From the NCBI RefSeq assembly GCF_026008495.1, contig NZ_BQUN01000068.1, positions 201,926-265,925 of the forward strand: a stretch of 64,000 bases of DNA, given 5' to 3'. The stretch comes from Streptomyces sp. A012304. Its GTDB lineage: Bacteria; Actinomycetota; Actinomycetes; Streptomycetales; Streptomycetaceae. The notes under the pieces were generated by a model. That model saw only the letters and a program-made list of their open reading frames with translations, was not told the DNA's origin and did no database searches. The position numbers were made by a program, and so were the translations under genes. Shown one piece after another: positions 47,849 through 56,967 of the stretch (within the stretch, counting starts at the first letter, position 1; each line of letters opens with the position of its first letter).

Positions 47849-48967
47849 TTGGAATTCGGGCTCTTTGTACAGGGATACGTGGGCAAGCGCGCCGAGACCG
47901 ACCCGCTCGCCGAGCACAAGGCGCTGATGGAGGAGACCGAGTACGTCATCCAGGCGGACCGTTCCGGCTTCAAGTACGCCTGGGCGTCCGAGCATCACTT
48001 CCTGGAGGAGTACTCCCACCTCTCCGCCAACGACGTCTTCCTCGGCTATCTCGCCCACGCCACCGAACGCATCCACCTCGGCTCCGGCATCTTCAACCCG
48101 CTCGCCCAGGTCAACCACCCGGTGAAGGTCGCCGAGAAGGTCGCCATGCTCGACCACCTCAGCGGCAACCGCTTCGAGTTCGGCAGCGGACGCGGCGCGG
48201 GCTCCCACGAGATCCTCGGCTTCCTCCCCGGCATCACCGACATGAACCACACGAAGGAGATCTGGGAGGAGACCATCGCGGAGTTCCCGAAGATGTGGCT
48301 CCAGGACGAGTACGCCGGCTTCCAGGGCAAGCACTGGTCGCTGCCGCCGCGCAAGGTGCTGCCCAAGCCGTACGGCAAATCCCACCCGGCGATGTGGTAC
48401 GCGGCCGGCTCGCCCCCGTCGTACGCGATGGCCGCCCGCAAGGGGCTCGGGGTGCTGGGCTTCAGCGTGCAGAAGGTCTCCGACATGGAGTGGGTGCTGG
48501 AGCAGTACAAGACGGCGATCGTCGACGCCGAGCCGGTCGGGGACTTCGTCAACGACAACGTGATGGTGACGACGACGGCGATCTGCGCGCCGACGCACGA
48601 GGAGGCCGTACGGGTCGCCGTGAACGGCGGGCTGCACTACCTGCCCTCGCTGGTCTTCCGCTACCACGACACCTTCCCGCGGCCCGAGGGCTTCCCGGAG
48701 TGGCCGCAGACGCTGCCCGAGTACACCGCCGACTTCGTCGAGCTGCTCATCGAGGAGGAGCTGCTGATCTGCGGCGACCCGGACGAGGTGCTCACGCAGT
48801 GCAAGCGGTGGGAGCAGGCCGGGGCGGACCAGTTGAGCTTCGGGCTGCCGGTGGGGGTGCCGAAGGAGGAGACGCTGCGGACGATCCGGCTGATCGGGGA
48901 GCACGTGATCCCGAAGATCGACACGGACCCGGTCCATCGGACCACGCGGTTCCGGCAGGCCGCCTGA
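47849..48967 (+). CDS. Luciferase-like (LLM) oxidoreductase
   Basis: A 372-residue TIM barrel. FKYAWASEHHFLEEYSHLSAN, AEKVAMLDHLSGNRFEFGSGRGAG and WEQAGADQLSFGLPVG are characteristic of a larger LLM subgroup in actinobacterial catabolic clusters. It starts at a TTG (47849) with MEFGLFVQG as the standard first strand; the ribosome site is weak. It heads an operon with the amidohydrolase and aldehyde dehydrogenase downstream, separated by 119 bp. Confidence 0.88.
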   Translation: MEFGLFVQGYVGKRAETDPLAEHKALMEETEYVIQADRSGFKYAWASEHHFLEEYSHLSANDVFLGYLAHATERIHLGSGIFNPLAQVNHPVKVAEKVAMLDHLSGNRFEFGSGRGAGSHEILGFLPGITDMNHTKEIWEETIAEFPKMWLQDEYAGFQGKHWSLPPRKVLPKPYGKSHPAMWYAAGSPPSYAMAARKGLGVLGFSVQKVSDMEWVLEQYKTAIVDAEPVGDFVNDNVMVTTTAICAPTHEEAVRVAVNGGLHYLPSLVFRYHDTFPRPEGFPEWPQTLPEYTADFVELLIEEELLICGDPDEVLTQCKRWEQAGADQLSFGLPVGVPKEETLRTIRLIGEHVIPKIDTDPVHRTTRFRQAA

Positions 48968-49086
48968 CCGCCGTCGGCGGGTGCGGGCCCGTTCCCGGTC
49001 GCCCGCGCCCACGCGGCACAGCCGCACACCGACACCGCCCCGCGCCCCCTCGGGGAGCCGCCCCCGCCGGAGTTGAGGAGGACCGC

Positions 49087-50817
49087 ATGCTCGATCACGT
49101 CATCAAAGGCGCGACCGTCGTCGACGGGACGGGCGCGCCCGCCCGGGTCGCCGACGTGGGGATACGCGACGGCCGTATCGCCGTGGTGGGGAAGGTCACC
49201 GAGGCCGCCCGCTCCGTCGAGGACGCCGCCGGGCTCATGCTCGCCCCCGGGTTCGTCGACCCCCACACCCACTACGACGCCCAGCTCTTCTGGGACCCCT
49301 ACGCCACACCCTCCCTCGACCACGGGGTGACCACGGTCGTGGGCGGCAACTGCGGGTTCACCCTCGCCCCGCTCCATCCCGCACGCCCGGAGGACGCCGA
49401 CTACACCCGGCGGATGATGTCGCGGGTGGAGGGGATGGCGCTGGTGGCGCTGGAGGAGGGGGCGCCCTGGAACTGGCGCGGCTTCGGGGAGTACCTGGAC
49501 GCGCTGGAGGGGCGGATCGCCGTCAACGCGGGCTTCATGGTGGGGCACTGCGCGCTGCGGCGGTATGTGATGGGGCCGGACGCGGTGGGCGGGCAGCCGT
49601 CGAAGGAGCAGCTCGCCGCCATGACCCGGCTGCTGGGGGAGGCGATGGAGGCGGGCGCCTGGGGGCTGTCCACCACACAGTCCTCGACCCATGACGACGG
49701 CGACGGCAGGCCGGTCGCCTCCCGGCACGCGCGGCCGGACGAGCTGCTGGCGCTGGCGAAGACCGTCGGTGAGCACGAGGGCACACAGATCGAGGCGATC
49801 GTCGCGGGCTGCCTGGACCAGTTCAGCGACCCCGAGATCGACCTGCTGGTGGAGATGAGCGCGACCGCCGGACGCCCCCTGAACTGGAACGTCCTGACGA
49901 TCGACGCCACCGTCCCCGAGCGCGTCCCCCGGCAGCTGGAGGCGAGCGAGCGGGCGCGGAAGGCGGGCGGCCGGATCGTGGCGCTGACCATGCCGATCCT
50001 CACCCCGATGAACATGTCCCTGGGCACCTTCTGCGCCCTGAACCTGCTCCCCGGCTGGGGCCCGGTCCTCGCCTTGCCCGTCCCGGAGCGCATCGCGCGG
50101 CTGCGCGACCCCGACGTCCGCGCGGAGATGCTGCGGCGCGCCGACTCCAAGGAGGCGGGCGTCTTCCGGCGGCTCGCGAACTTCGGGCGGTACGTCATCG
50201 GCGACACCTACAGCGAGGCCAACCAGGGCCTGACCGGCCGGGTGGTACGGGACATCGCCGCCGAACGCGGCCAGGACCCCTTCGCCTGCCTGGTCGAGAT
50301 CTGCGCCGCCGACGAGCTGCGCACGGTGCTGTGGCCGATGCCCACCGACAACGACCCGGCGTCCTGGGCGCTGCGCGCCGAGACCTGGCGGCACGAGGAC
50401 GTCCTGCTCGGCGGCTCCGACGCCGGCGCCCACCTGGACCGCATGTGCGGGGCGCCGTACACCACGCGCTTCCTCGGGGACTGTCTGCGCGGCCGGAAGT
50501 TGGTCGAGCCGGAGCAGGCGGTGAAGATGCTCACCGACGACCCGGCCCGGCTGTTCGGGCTGCGCGGGCGGGGCCGGATCGAGGAGGGCTTCCACGCCGA
50601 CCTGGTGCTCTTCGACCCCGAGCGGATCGACGCCGGCCGGGCCACCCTGGTGCACGACCTGCCGGGCGGCAGCCCGCGCCTGGACTCCCGGCCGATCGGC
50701 GTGCGCGCGGTCTGGGTCAACGGGGTCGCGGCCGTCCGGGACGACGTGGTCACCGGTGCCGTGGCGGGGAAGGTGCTGCGGTCCGGCCGCGACACCCGGA
50801 CGGTGGCCACCCGGTGA
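49087..50817 (+). CDS. D-aminoacylase/dihydroorotase-type amidohydrolase
   Basis: A 576-residue metal-dependent amidohydrolase of the N-acyl-D-amino-acid deacylase type. LMLAPGFVDPHTHYDAQLFWDP contains the HxH metal motif, VGGNCGFTLAP the Cys/Asn turn, GWGLSTTQS-like AWGLSTTQSS lies mid-protein, and GGSDAGAHL supplies the catalytic Asp. TVVDGTGAPA and the C-terminal VWVNGVAAVRD belong to the flanking beta sandwich. GTTGAGGAGGACCGC precedes the ATG. It probably hydrolyses an amide or ring intermediate of the local pathway. Confidence 0.88.
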   Translation: MLDHVIKGATVVDGTGAPARVADVGIRDGRIAVVGKVTEAARSVEDAAGLMLAPGFVDPHTHYDAQLFWDPYATPSLDHGVTTVVGGNCGFTLAPLHPARPEDADYTRRMMSRVEGMALVALEEGAPWNWRGFGEYLDALEGRIAVNAGFMVGHCALRRYVMGPDAVGGQPSKEQLAAMTRLLGEAMEAGAWGLSTTQSSTHDDGDGRPVASRHARPDELLALAKTVGEHEGTQIEAIVAGCLDQFSDPEIDLLVEMSATAGRPLNWNVLTIDATVPERVPRQLEASERARKAGGRIVALTMPILTPMNMSLGTFCALNLLPGWGPVLALPVPERIARLRDPDVRAEMLRRADSKEAGVFRRLANFGRYVIGDTYSEANQGLTGRVVRDIAAERGQDPFACLVEICAADELRTVLWPMPTDNDPASWALRAETWRHEDVLLGGSDAGAHLDRMCGAPYTTRFLGDCLRGRKLVEPEQAVKMLTDDPARLFGLRGRGRIEEGFHADLVLFDPERIDAGRATLVHDLPGGSPRLDSRPIGVRAVWVNGVAAVRDDVVTGAVAGKVLRSGRDTRTVATR

Positions 50818-52259
50818 ACCAGCGGTTGTTCGTCGGCGGCGCGTGGGTCGAGCCGGACGGCGGCCACTACGAGGTGACCGACCCGGCGACCGAGGAGACC
50901 GTCGGACTGGCGCCGGAGGCCTCGCCGGACCAGGTGCGCGCGGCCTGCGCCGCCGCCCGCGAGGCCTTCGGACCGTGGTCGCGCACGGCCCCCGAGGAGC
51001 GGGCCGCGCTCCTCGCCCGCACGGCGGAGATCATCGCGAGCCGGTTCGGGCCGTACGCCGAGCTGGCCCGGGCGGAGACCGGCGCGACGACGGCGACGGC
51101 ACGGGCGATGCAGGTCGGTGTCGGCATCGCGCGTTTCCGGCGGTACGCGCGCGTGGAGCCGTCCGAGTGGGCGATCCCGCCGCAGATCAACGAGGCCGGC
51201 CCGATGGGACGGGCGGGCGTGATGGGCGCGCTGGCCGTGCGGCAGCCGGTCGGCGTGGTCACCTGCGTCACCTCGTACAACAACCCGTGGGCGAACCCGG
51301 CGGGCAAGGTCGCCCCGGCGCTGGCCATGGGCAACACGGTCGTCGTCAAACCCGCCCCGCAGGACCCGCTGTCCGTGTACCGGATGGCGGAGGCGCTGGC
51401 GGAGGCGGGCGTGCCCCCGGGCGTGGTGAACGTCGTCTCGGGCCGCGCGGTGGAGGTCGGTGAGATCGCGGTGGCGTCCCCGGACGTCGACATGGTGAGC
51501 TTCACCGGCTCCACGGCGGTCGGCCGGCGCATCGCCGAGGTGTGCGGCCGCGGGATGAAACGCCAGCTGATGGAGCTGGGCGGGAAGGGCGCGGCGGTCG
51601 TCTTCGACGACGCGGACCTGGACTCGGCGGTGGCCGGCATCGGCACGACGTTCTCCTTCTACAGCGGCCAGATCTGCACCGCCCCCACCCGGGTACTGGC
51701 CCAACGCGGCGTCTACCAGCGGCTGGTGGAGCGTCTCGCGGCCTACGCCGCCCGGCTGAAGGTCGGTGACCCGCGCGAGCCGGACACCGTGGTCGGCCCG
51801 CTGATCTCGGCCGCCCACCGCGACCGGGTCGAGGGGTATGTCGACCTCGGCCGCAAGGAGGGCGCGGTGGTGGTCACCGGCGGCGAACGCCCGCCCCTGG
51901 AGCGTGGTTTCTACGTCGCCCCGACCCTGCTGGCCGACTGCGCGAACGACATGCGCGTGGCCCGCGAGGAGATCTTCGGCCCGGTGGTCGTCGTGATCCC
52001 CTTCGACGACGAGGACGAGGGCGTGGCCCTGGCCGACGACAGCGACTACGGCCTGATCGACTACGTCTGGTCCGGCGACGTCGCCCGCGCCTTCCGCGTC
52101 GCCCGCCGCCTGCGCGCCGGCGGGGTCGGCGTCAACACCGTCGGCCGCAACATGGAGGCCCCGTTCGGCGGCTTCAAACGCAGCGGGGTCGGCCGGGACG
52201 TCGGCTCGTACGCGCTGCACGCCTACAGCGAGGTGCAGGCGATCGTCTGGCCGGGCTGA
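50814..52259 (+). CDS. Aldehyde dehydrogenase
   Basis: A 481-residue NAD(P)-dependent ALDH. YNNPWANPAGKVAPALAMGN, the cofactor-binding FTGSTAVGRRIAE, the general base Glu in LMELGGKGA, the catalytic Cys in YSGQICTAPTR, and EEIFGPVVVV are all present. The GTG at 50814 overlaps the amidohydrolase stop as GTGA. It would oxidise an aldehyde released in the pathway to an acid. Confidence 0.94.
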   Translation: MNQRLFVGGAWVEPDGGHYEVTDPATEETVGLAPEASPDQVRAACAAAREAFGPWSRTAPEERAALLARTAEIIASRFGPYAELARAETGATTATARAMQVGVGIARFRRYARVEPSEWAIPPQINEAGPMGRAGVMGALAVRQPVGVVTCVTSYNNPWANPAGKVAPALAMGNTVVVKPAPQDPLSVYRMAEALAEAGVPPGVVNVVSGRAVEVGEIAVASPDVDMVSFTGSTAVGRRIAEVCGRGMKRQLMELGGKGAAVVFDDADLDSAVAGIGTTFSFYSGQICTAPTRVLAQRGVYQRLVERLAAYAARLKVGDPREPDTVVGPLISAAHRDRVEGYVDLGRKEGAVVVTGGERPPLERGFYVAPTLLADCANDMRVAREEIFGPVVVVIPFDDEDEGVALADDSDYGLIDYVWSGDVARAFRVARRLRAGGVGVNTVGRNMEAPFGGFKRSGVGRDVGSYALHAYSEVQAIVWPG

Positions 52260-52338
52260 GCCGTCCCGCGCCGGGGTCAGGGGCCCGCCGTGCCTTCCGG
52301 GCCGGCGGCGGGGCGGCCGGCATGACGTCCCGCGCGGG

Positions 52339-53499
52339 TCAGGCGTCCGCCGTGCCCAGCACCAGCACCTTGATCGCCAGTACGGCCGCGCCCCGCGCCC
52401 AGTCGTGGAAGTCGGACACCTTGGTCTCCAGATCGACCGGCGCGGCCAGCGGATGCCGGTTGACGCGGATGGTCTCCTCCACCGTCTTCCCGGCCACGTC
52501 CATCAGGCCGACCCCCTCCCCGGCGAGCAGGATCTTCTGCGGCATGACGAAGTTGGCGATCTGCGCCACGAGGGTGCCGAGCGCCTGCGCGGCCTCCTCG
52601 ATGACGCGGGCGGGCATCGGGTCCCCGGCGGCGGCGAGCGCGAGGATCTCCTCGTAGCCCGGGTCGCGGCCGGTGGCGGCCCGGATCTGGTAGCGGATGT
52701 TGGGGATGGTCAGCAGGGACACGGCGCTGCCGCGCCGGCCGTCGGGGGTGAGCGGGCCGTTGGGGTTGACGATCCAGTGGCGGCCCAGGCCGCGGTTCTC
52801 CTCCGCGGAGGGCACCCGCTTGCCGCCGAGGACGAGCCCGTAACCGAGGCCGGCGCCGATGGTGAGGACGACGAAGCGGTCGAGGCCCCGCCCGGCACCG
52901 AACCACGTCTCGGCCTCGACGAGGGCGGCGACGTCGTTCTCGACGACCACCGGCAGCCCGGTGCGTTCCTCGACCAGGTCGCCCAGCGGGACGTCCCGCC
53001 ACCGCAGGAACGGCGACTCGTCGACCACCGTACGGTCCTGGACATGACCGCCCACGCCGATGCCGATCCCGGCCGGGCGCGGACGGTCACGGGACAGTTC
53101 CGCGGTCATCTCCGCCAGCAGCGCCGCGACCTCGGCGGGGTCGTGCGTGCTGAGACGGCGGTCGTGGCGGGCGACGATGTCGCTCCTGAGGGTGGTGACG
53201 ACGCCGTACACCATGTCCTCGGTGATCTTGAAGCCGAGGAAGGAGCGGGAGCCGGCGACGACGTCCAGGGGCTGTGAGGGGCGCCCCTGGCGCGCCTCCG
53301 CCGCCGTCCCCGCCTCGGGGACCTCGATCAGCAGGCCTGATTCGATCAGCGGCTTGGTGAGCCGGGTGACACTGCCGGCCGACAGGCCGAGCCGCCGGGC
53401 GAGATCCGTGCGCGACAGCGGCCCGTGGACGAGCACCTCGATCGCCACGGAGCGTTCGCCCGGGCTCAGCGGCAGCCAGCTGGCGGCACCTGCGGTCAT
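52339..53499 (-). CDS. ROK-family repressor
   Basis: A 386-residue regulator. The N-terminal winged helix (LSRTDLARRLGLSAGSVTRLTKPL) is followed by a sugar-kinase-fold domain with GIGIGVGGHVQDR, VVENDVAAL and GAGLGYGLVLGG. The Zn-binding CxCGxxGC-type motif of classical ROK proteins is missing: the segment after GRHWIVNPNGPL reads TPDGRRGSAV with no cysteines. Probably a sugar-responsive repressor of the divergent ABC importer. ATG at 53499. Confidence 0.9.
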   Translation of the reverse strand: MTAGAASWLPLSPGERSVAIEVLVHGPLSRTDLARRLGLSAGSVTRLTKPLIESGLLIEVPEAGTAAEARQGRPSQPLDVVAGSRSFLGFKITEDMVYGVVTTLRSDIVARHDRRLSTHDPAEVAALLAEMTAELSRDRPRPAGIGIGVGGHVQDRTVVDESPFLRWRDVPLGDLVEERTGLPVVVENDVAALVEAETWFGAGRGLDRFVVLTIGAGLGYGLVLGGKRVPSAEENRGLGRHWIVNPNGPLTPDGRRGSAVSLLTIPNIRYQIRAATGRDPGYEEILALAAAGDPMPARVIEEAAQALGTLVAQIANFVMPQKILLAGEGVGLMDVAGKTVEETIRVNRHPLAAPVDLETKVSDFHDWARGAAVLAIKVLVLGTADA

Positions 53500-53512
53500 G
53501 ACCCTCCGCCCC

Positions 53513-53537
53513 TTGATTTTTTTCGCACCGAAATCAA
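53513..53537. promoter_or_regulatory. Candidate ROK operator
   Basis: TTGATTT (53513-53519) and AAATCAA (53531-53537) form a perfect 7-bp inverted repeat with an 11-nt spacer containing TTTTCGCACCG. It is AT-rich against the background, next to the ROK start and 126 bp upstream of the importer. Confidence 0.55.
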
Positions 53538-53663
53538 CAAGGTCATTCTATGGCGGCAAAGCGGGTTCGGAGAAGATACCGGCACGCCTCTTGACGCATG
53601 GATTGTTCCGCGCCAAAAGTAAGTGCGCATCAGGATGAGCCGCCGCATGCGAGGAGTCTCCCG

Positions 53664-54629
53664 ATGACCATCGCCTCCAGCAGCCCTCCGTCGCGCCTGC
53701 CCCTCGACGGCGCGACGGACCGGGGAGCCAAGCCGAGAACGGGACGGGCGAAGGACCGTGAGAACCAGGGTGACGGGCGGCTGGCCGCCGTCTTCCTCGC
53801 CCCCGCCCTGCTGGGCTTCACCGTCTTCCTGCTCTGGCCGACGCTGCGCGGCGTCTACCTGAGCTTCACCCGCTTCAACCTGCTGACCCCTGCGGAGTGG
53901 GTGGGCCTGGACAACTACACGCGGATGGTGCACGACCCCATCTTCTGGAACTCCCTCAAGGTCACCGTCCAGTACGTGGTCATCAACATCGGCGTGCAGA
54001 CGGTCGCGGCCCTCGCCATCGCCGTGCTCCTCCAGCGGCTGACGCAGTCGGCGGTGCTGCGCGGGATCGTGCTCACGCCGTACCTGATGTCGAACGTCGT
54101 CGCCGGCCTGGTCTGGCTGTGGATCCTCGACACCCAGCTGGGCATCGGCAACGAGATCGTCGTCGCCCTCGGCGCCGACCGCGTCCCCTTCCTCGCCGAC
54201 GAGACCTGGGCCGTCCCCACGATCGCCCTCATCAACGTCTGGCGCCACGTCGGCTACACCGCGCTGCTCCTCTTCGCCGGCCTCCAGGCGATACCGAACG
54301 ACATGTACGAGGCGGCGAGGGTCGACGGCGCGAGCGAGTGGCGGATGTTCTGGCGGATCACCATGCCGCTGCTGCGGCCGGTGCTGGCGGTCGTGCTGAT
54401 CATGACCGTGATCGGGTCGTTCCAGGTGTTCGACACCGTGGCGGTGACCACGGCGGGCGGCCCGGCCAACGCCACCAACGTGCTCCAGTACTACATCTAC
54501 GGCTCCGCCTTCGGCCGCTTCCAGTTCGGCTACGCCTCGGCCATGTCCGTCGCCCTGCTGGTCGTCCTCAGCGCCATCACCGTCCTGCAATACCGGCTCA
54601 CCCGGGCCGGCCGGACCGACCTCGGCTGA
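53664..54629 (+). CDS. Sugar ABC transporter permease 1
   Basis: A 321-residue MalF-type inner-membrane permease with six hydrophobic helices. The coupling EAA motif is YEAARVDGASEWRMFWRITMPLLRP. The ATG at 53664 follows GAGGAGTCTCCCG. First gene of a four-gene operon with permease 2, a binding lipoprotein and an oxidoreductase. No ATPase is present, so a shared MsiK-type ATPase elsewhere is expected, as is usual in Streptomyces. Confidence 0.95.
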   Translation: MTIASSSPPSRLPLDGATDRGAKPRTGRAKDRENQGDGRLAAVFLAPALLGFTVFLLWPTLRGVYLSFTRFNLLTPAEWVGLDNYTRMVHDPIFWNSLKVTVQYVVINIGVQTVAALAIAVLLQRLTQSAVLRGIVLTPYLMSNVVAGLVWLWILDTQLGIGNEIVVALGADRVPFLADETWAVPTIALINVWRHVGYTALLLFAGLQAIPNDMYEAARVDGASEWRMFWRITMPLLRPVLAVVLIMTVIGSFQVFDTVAVTTAGGPANATNVLQYYIYGSAFGRFQFGYASAMSVALLVVLSAITVLQYRLTRAGRTDLG

Positions 54630-54647
54630 CGGAAGGGAGACACCGAC

Positions 54648-55583
54648 ATGGCCGCCGTGACAACGACCGCGCCGACGACCGCGCCGACCACCGGGGGAAG
54701 GGCCCGGCGCCGCTTCTCCCCCGGGCGGGCCGCCGCCTGGACCGCGATGGGCCTGATCGTCCTCATCACCCTGCTGCCGTTCTACTGGATCCTGCGCACC
54801 GCGCTCTCCACCAACGCCGGCCTGGGCGCCGACCCCACCGACCCGCTGCCGGTCGACCTCACCACCACCGGCTTCCAGCGGGCCCTCGGCCTCCAGTCGG
54901 CGAAGGAGGCGATCGCGCAGGGCGGCGCGGGCGGCGGACTCGACTTCTGGCGCTACCTGCTCAACTCGCTGATCGTCTCCACCCTCGTCACCGGCTGCCA
55001 GATCTTCTTCTCCGCGATGGCCGCGTACGCCTTCGCGCGGCTGCGCTGGCGTGGCCGGGACCAGGTGTTCGGGCTGTTCCTGGCCGGGCTGATGGTGCCG
55101 ACCATCTTCACGCTGCTGCCGAACTTCGTGCTCGTCAAGGAACTCGGCCTGGTCGACACCCTGCTGGGCATCGCGCTGCCCAGCCTCTTCATGACGCCGT
55201 TCGCGGTGTTCTTCCTGCGGCAGTTCTTCATGAACGTCCCCCGGGAGGTCGAGGAGGCCGCGCTGCTCGACGGCGCCGGGAAGGTCCGGATCTTCTTCCG
55301 GGTGATCCTTCCGATGGCGTCCACACCGATCATCACACTGGGCGTGCTGACGTACATCACCGCCTGGAACGACTACTTCTGGCCGCTGATGGTCTCCTAC
55401 AGCGACAGCTCCCGAGTGCTGACCGTGGCGCTGGCGGTCTTCCGGTCGCAGACCCCGCAGACCGGCGTCGACTGGTCGGGACTCATGGCGGCGACGCTGA
55501 TCGCCGCGCTGCCGATGCTGGTGCTCTTCGGCTGCTTCGCCCGCCGCATCGTCAGCTCCATCGGCTTCACCGGGATCAAGTAA
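54648..55583 (+). CDS. Sugar ABC transporter permease 2
   Basis: A 311-residue MalG-type permease, six helices. EAA motif: VEEAALLDGAGKVRIFFRVILPM. An Ala/Thr-rich N-terminus precedes the first helix (AWTAMGLIVLITLLPFYWIL). It starts 18 bp after permease 1 with GGAAGGGAGACACCGAC. Confidence 0.95.
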   Translation: MAAVTTTAPTTAPTTGGRARRRFSPGRAAAWTAMGLIVLITLLPFYWILRTALSTNAGLGADPTDPLPVDLTTTGFQRALGLQSAKEAIAQGGAGGGLDFWRYLLNSLIVSTLVTGCQIFFSAMAAYAFARLRWRGRDQVFGLFLAGLMVPTIFTLLPNFVLVKELGLVDTLLGIALPSLFMTPFAVFFLRQFFMNVPREVEEAALLDGAGKVRIFFRVILPMASTPIITLGVLTYITAWNDYFWPLMVSYSDSSRVLTVALAVFRSQTPQTGVDWSGLMAATLIAALPMLVLFGCFARRIVSSIGFTGIK

Positions 55584-55594
55584 AGGGGACCGTG

Positions 55595-56938
55595 ATGCGC
55601 ATTCGTACGCTGACCGCGCTGACCGGCGCGCTGACGCTGTCCCTGGTGGCCGGCTGCGCGCAGGGCGGCGCCGGGGCATCGTCCGCGAACACCGTGACGT
55701 ACTGGCTGTGGGACGCCAACCAGCTGCCCGCCTACCAGGCCTGCGCCAAGGGGTTCGAGAAGGAGAACCCCGGACTGAACGTCAAGATCACCCAGCTGGG
55801 CTGGAGCGACTACTGGACCAAGCTCACCGCCGGTTTCATCGCGGGCACCCAGCCCGACGTGTTCACCGACCACATCCAGAACTTCGGCCAGTTCGCCGAC
55901 CTGAAGGTCCTCGAACCGCTCGACGACCTCGGCATCGAGTCGTCCGACTACCAGCCAGGCCTCGCCGACAACTGGATCGGCAAGGACGGCCACCGCTACG
56001 GCGCCCCCAAGGACTGGGACACCGTCGCGCTCTTCTACAACGACACGATGGCCAAGGACGCCGGGCTCACCGCCGAGCAGCTGAACGACCTGTCCTGGAA
56101 CCCGGAGGACGGCGGCACCTTCGAGAAGGCGATCGCGCGCCTCACCGTCGACAACAAGGGCAGGCGGGGCGACGAACCGGGCTTCGACAAGAACAACGTC
56201 AAGGTGTACGGGCTGGCCACCAACGGCGGCGGCTTCGGCGACGGCCAGACCCAGTGGAGCACCTTCACCGCCTCCGCCGGCTGGAACTACCTGGACAAGC
56301 CGCGCTGGGGCACGAAGTACCAGTACGACAGCAAGGTCTTCCAGTCCGTCGTGAAGTGGTACTTCGGCCTGGCGAAGAAGGGCTACCTGGCCCCCCTGTC
56401 CGACTACAACATCCAGTCCAACCAGGCCAATACCCAGGTCGCCGCGGGCAAGGCCGCCGCCGCGTTCGACGGCGCCTGGATGCTCTCCACCTACGCCGGC
56501 TTCAAGGGCCGGGACATCAGGACCGCGCTCACCCCGGTCGGCCCCACCGGCAAGCGGGCCACCATGATGAACGGCCTCGCCGACTCCATCACCAAGGCGT
56601 CCAGGAACAAGGACGGCGCCCGCAAGTGGGTGGCCTATCTCGCCTCGGACAAGTGCCAGACCGTCGTCGGCCGGTACGCCGTCGTCTTCCCCGCCACCGA
56701 GGCCGGCACCCGGGCCGCCGTCGCCGCGTACGAGAAGAAGGGCCTCGACGTGTCGGCGTTCACCGAACCCGTGGCCGACAAGCGCGCCTTCCGGACCTTC
56801 TCGTACCCGATCGCCAGCTACTCGGCGGACATGACGGCACTCATGGCGCCCGCCATGGAGGACATCTACGGCGGCGGTGCGCCGGTGAGCAGCCTCGACG
56901 AGACCAACGACCAGATCAACCGCATCCTCGCGCAGTGA
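55595..56938 (+). CDS. Sugar ABC transporter binding lipoprotein
   Basis: A 447-residue extracellular solute-binding protein. Lipobox LVAGC near residue 21 after LTALTGALTLS, then the family-1 pattern VTYWLWDANQLPAYQACAKGFEKENP split by short gaps, YGAPKDWDTVALFYN, and AAAFDGAWMLSTY. Ligand is probably a sugar, oligosaccharide or polyol. ATG at 55595; an adjacent GTG at 55592 is possible. Confidence 0.94.
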   Translation: MRIRTLTALTGALTLSLVAGCAQGGAGASSANTVTYWLWDANQLPAYQACAKGFEKENPGLNVKITQLGWSDYWTKLTAGFIAGTQPDVFTDHIQNFGQFADLKVLEPLDDLGIESSDYQPGLADNWIGKDGHRYGAPKDWDTVALFYNDTMAKDAGLTAEQLNDLSWNPEDGGTFEKAIARLTVDNKGRRGDEPGFDKNNVKVYGLATNGGGFGDGQTQWSTFTASAGWNYLDKPRWGTKYQYDSKVFQSVVKWYFGLAKKGYLAPLSDYNIQSNQANTQVAAGKAAAAFDGAWMLSTYAGFKGRDIRTALTPVGPTGKRATMMNGLADSITKASRNKDGARKWVAYLASDKCQTVVGRYAVVFPATEAGTRAAVAAYEKKGLDVSAFTEPVADKRAFRTFSYPIASYSADMTALMAPAMEDIYGGGAPVSSLDETNDQINRILAQ

Positions 56939-56967
56939 ACTCCCCACCAGTGAAGGGCACGCCTCAC

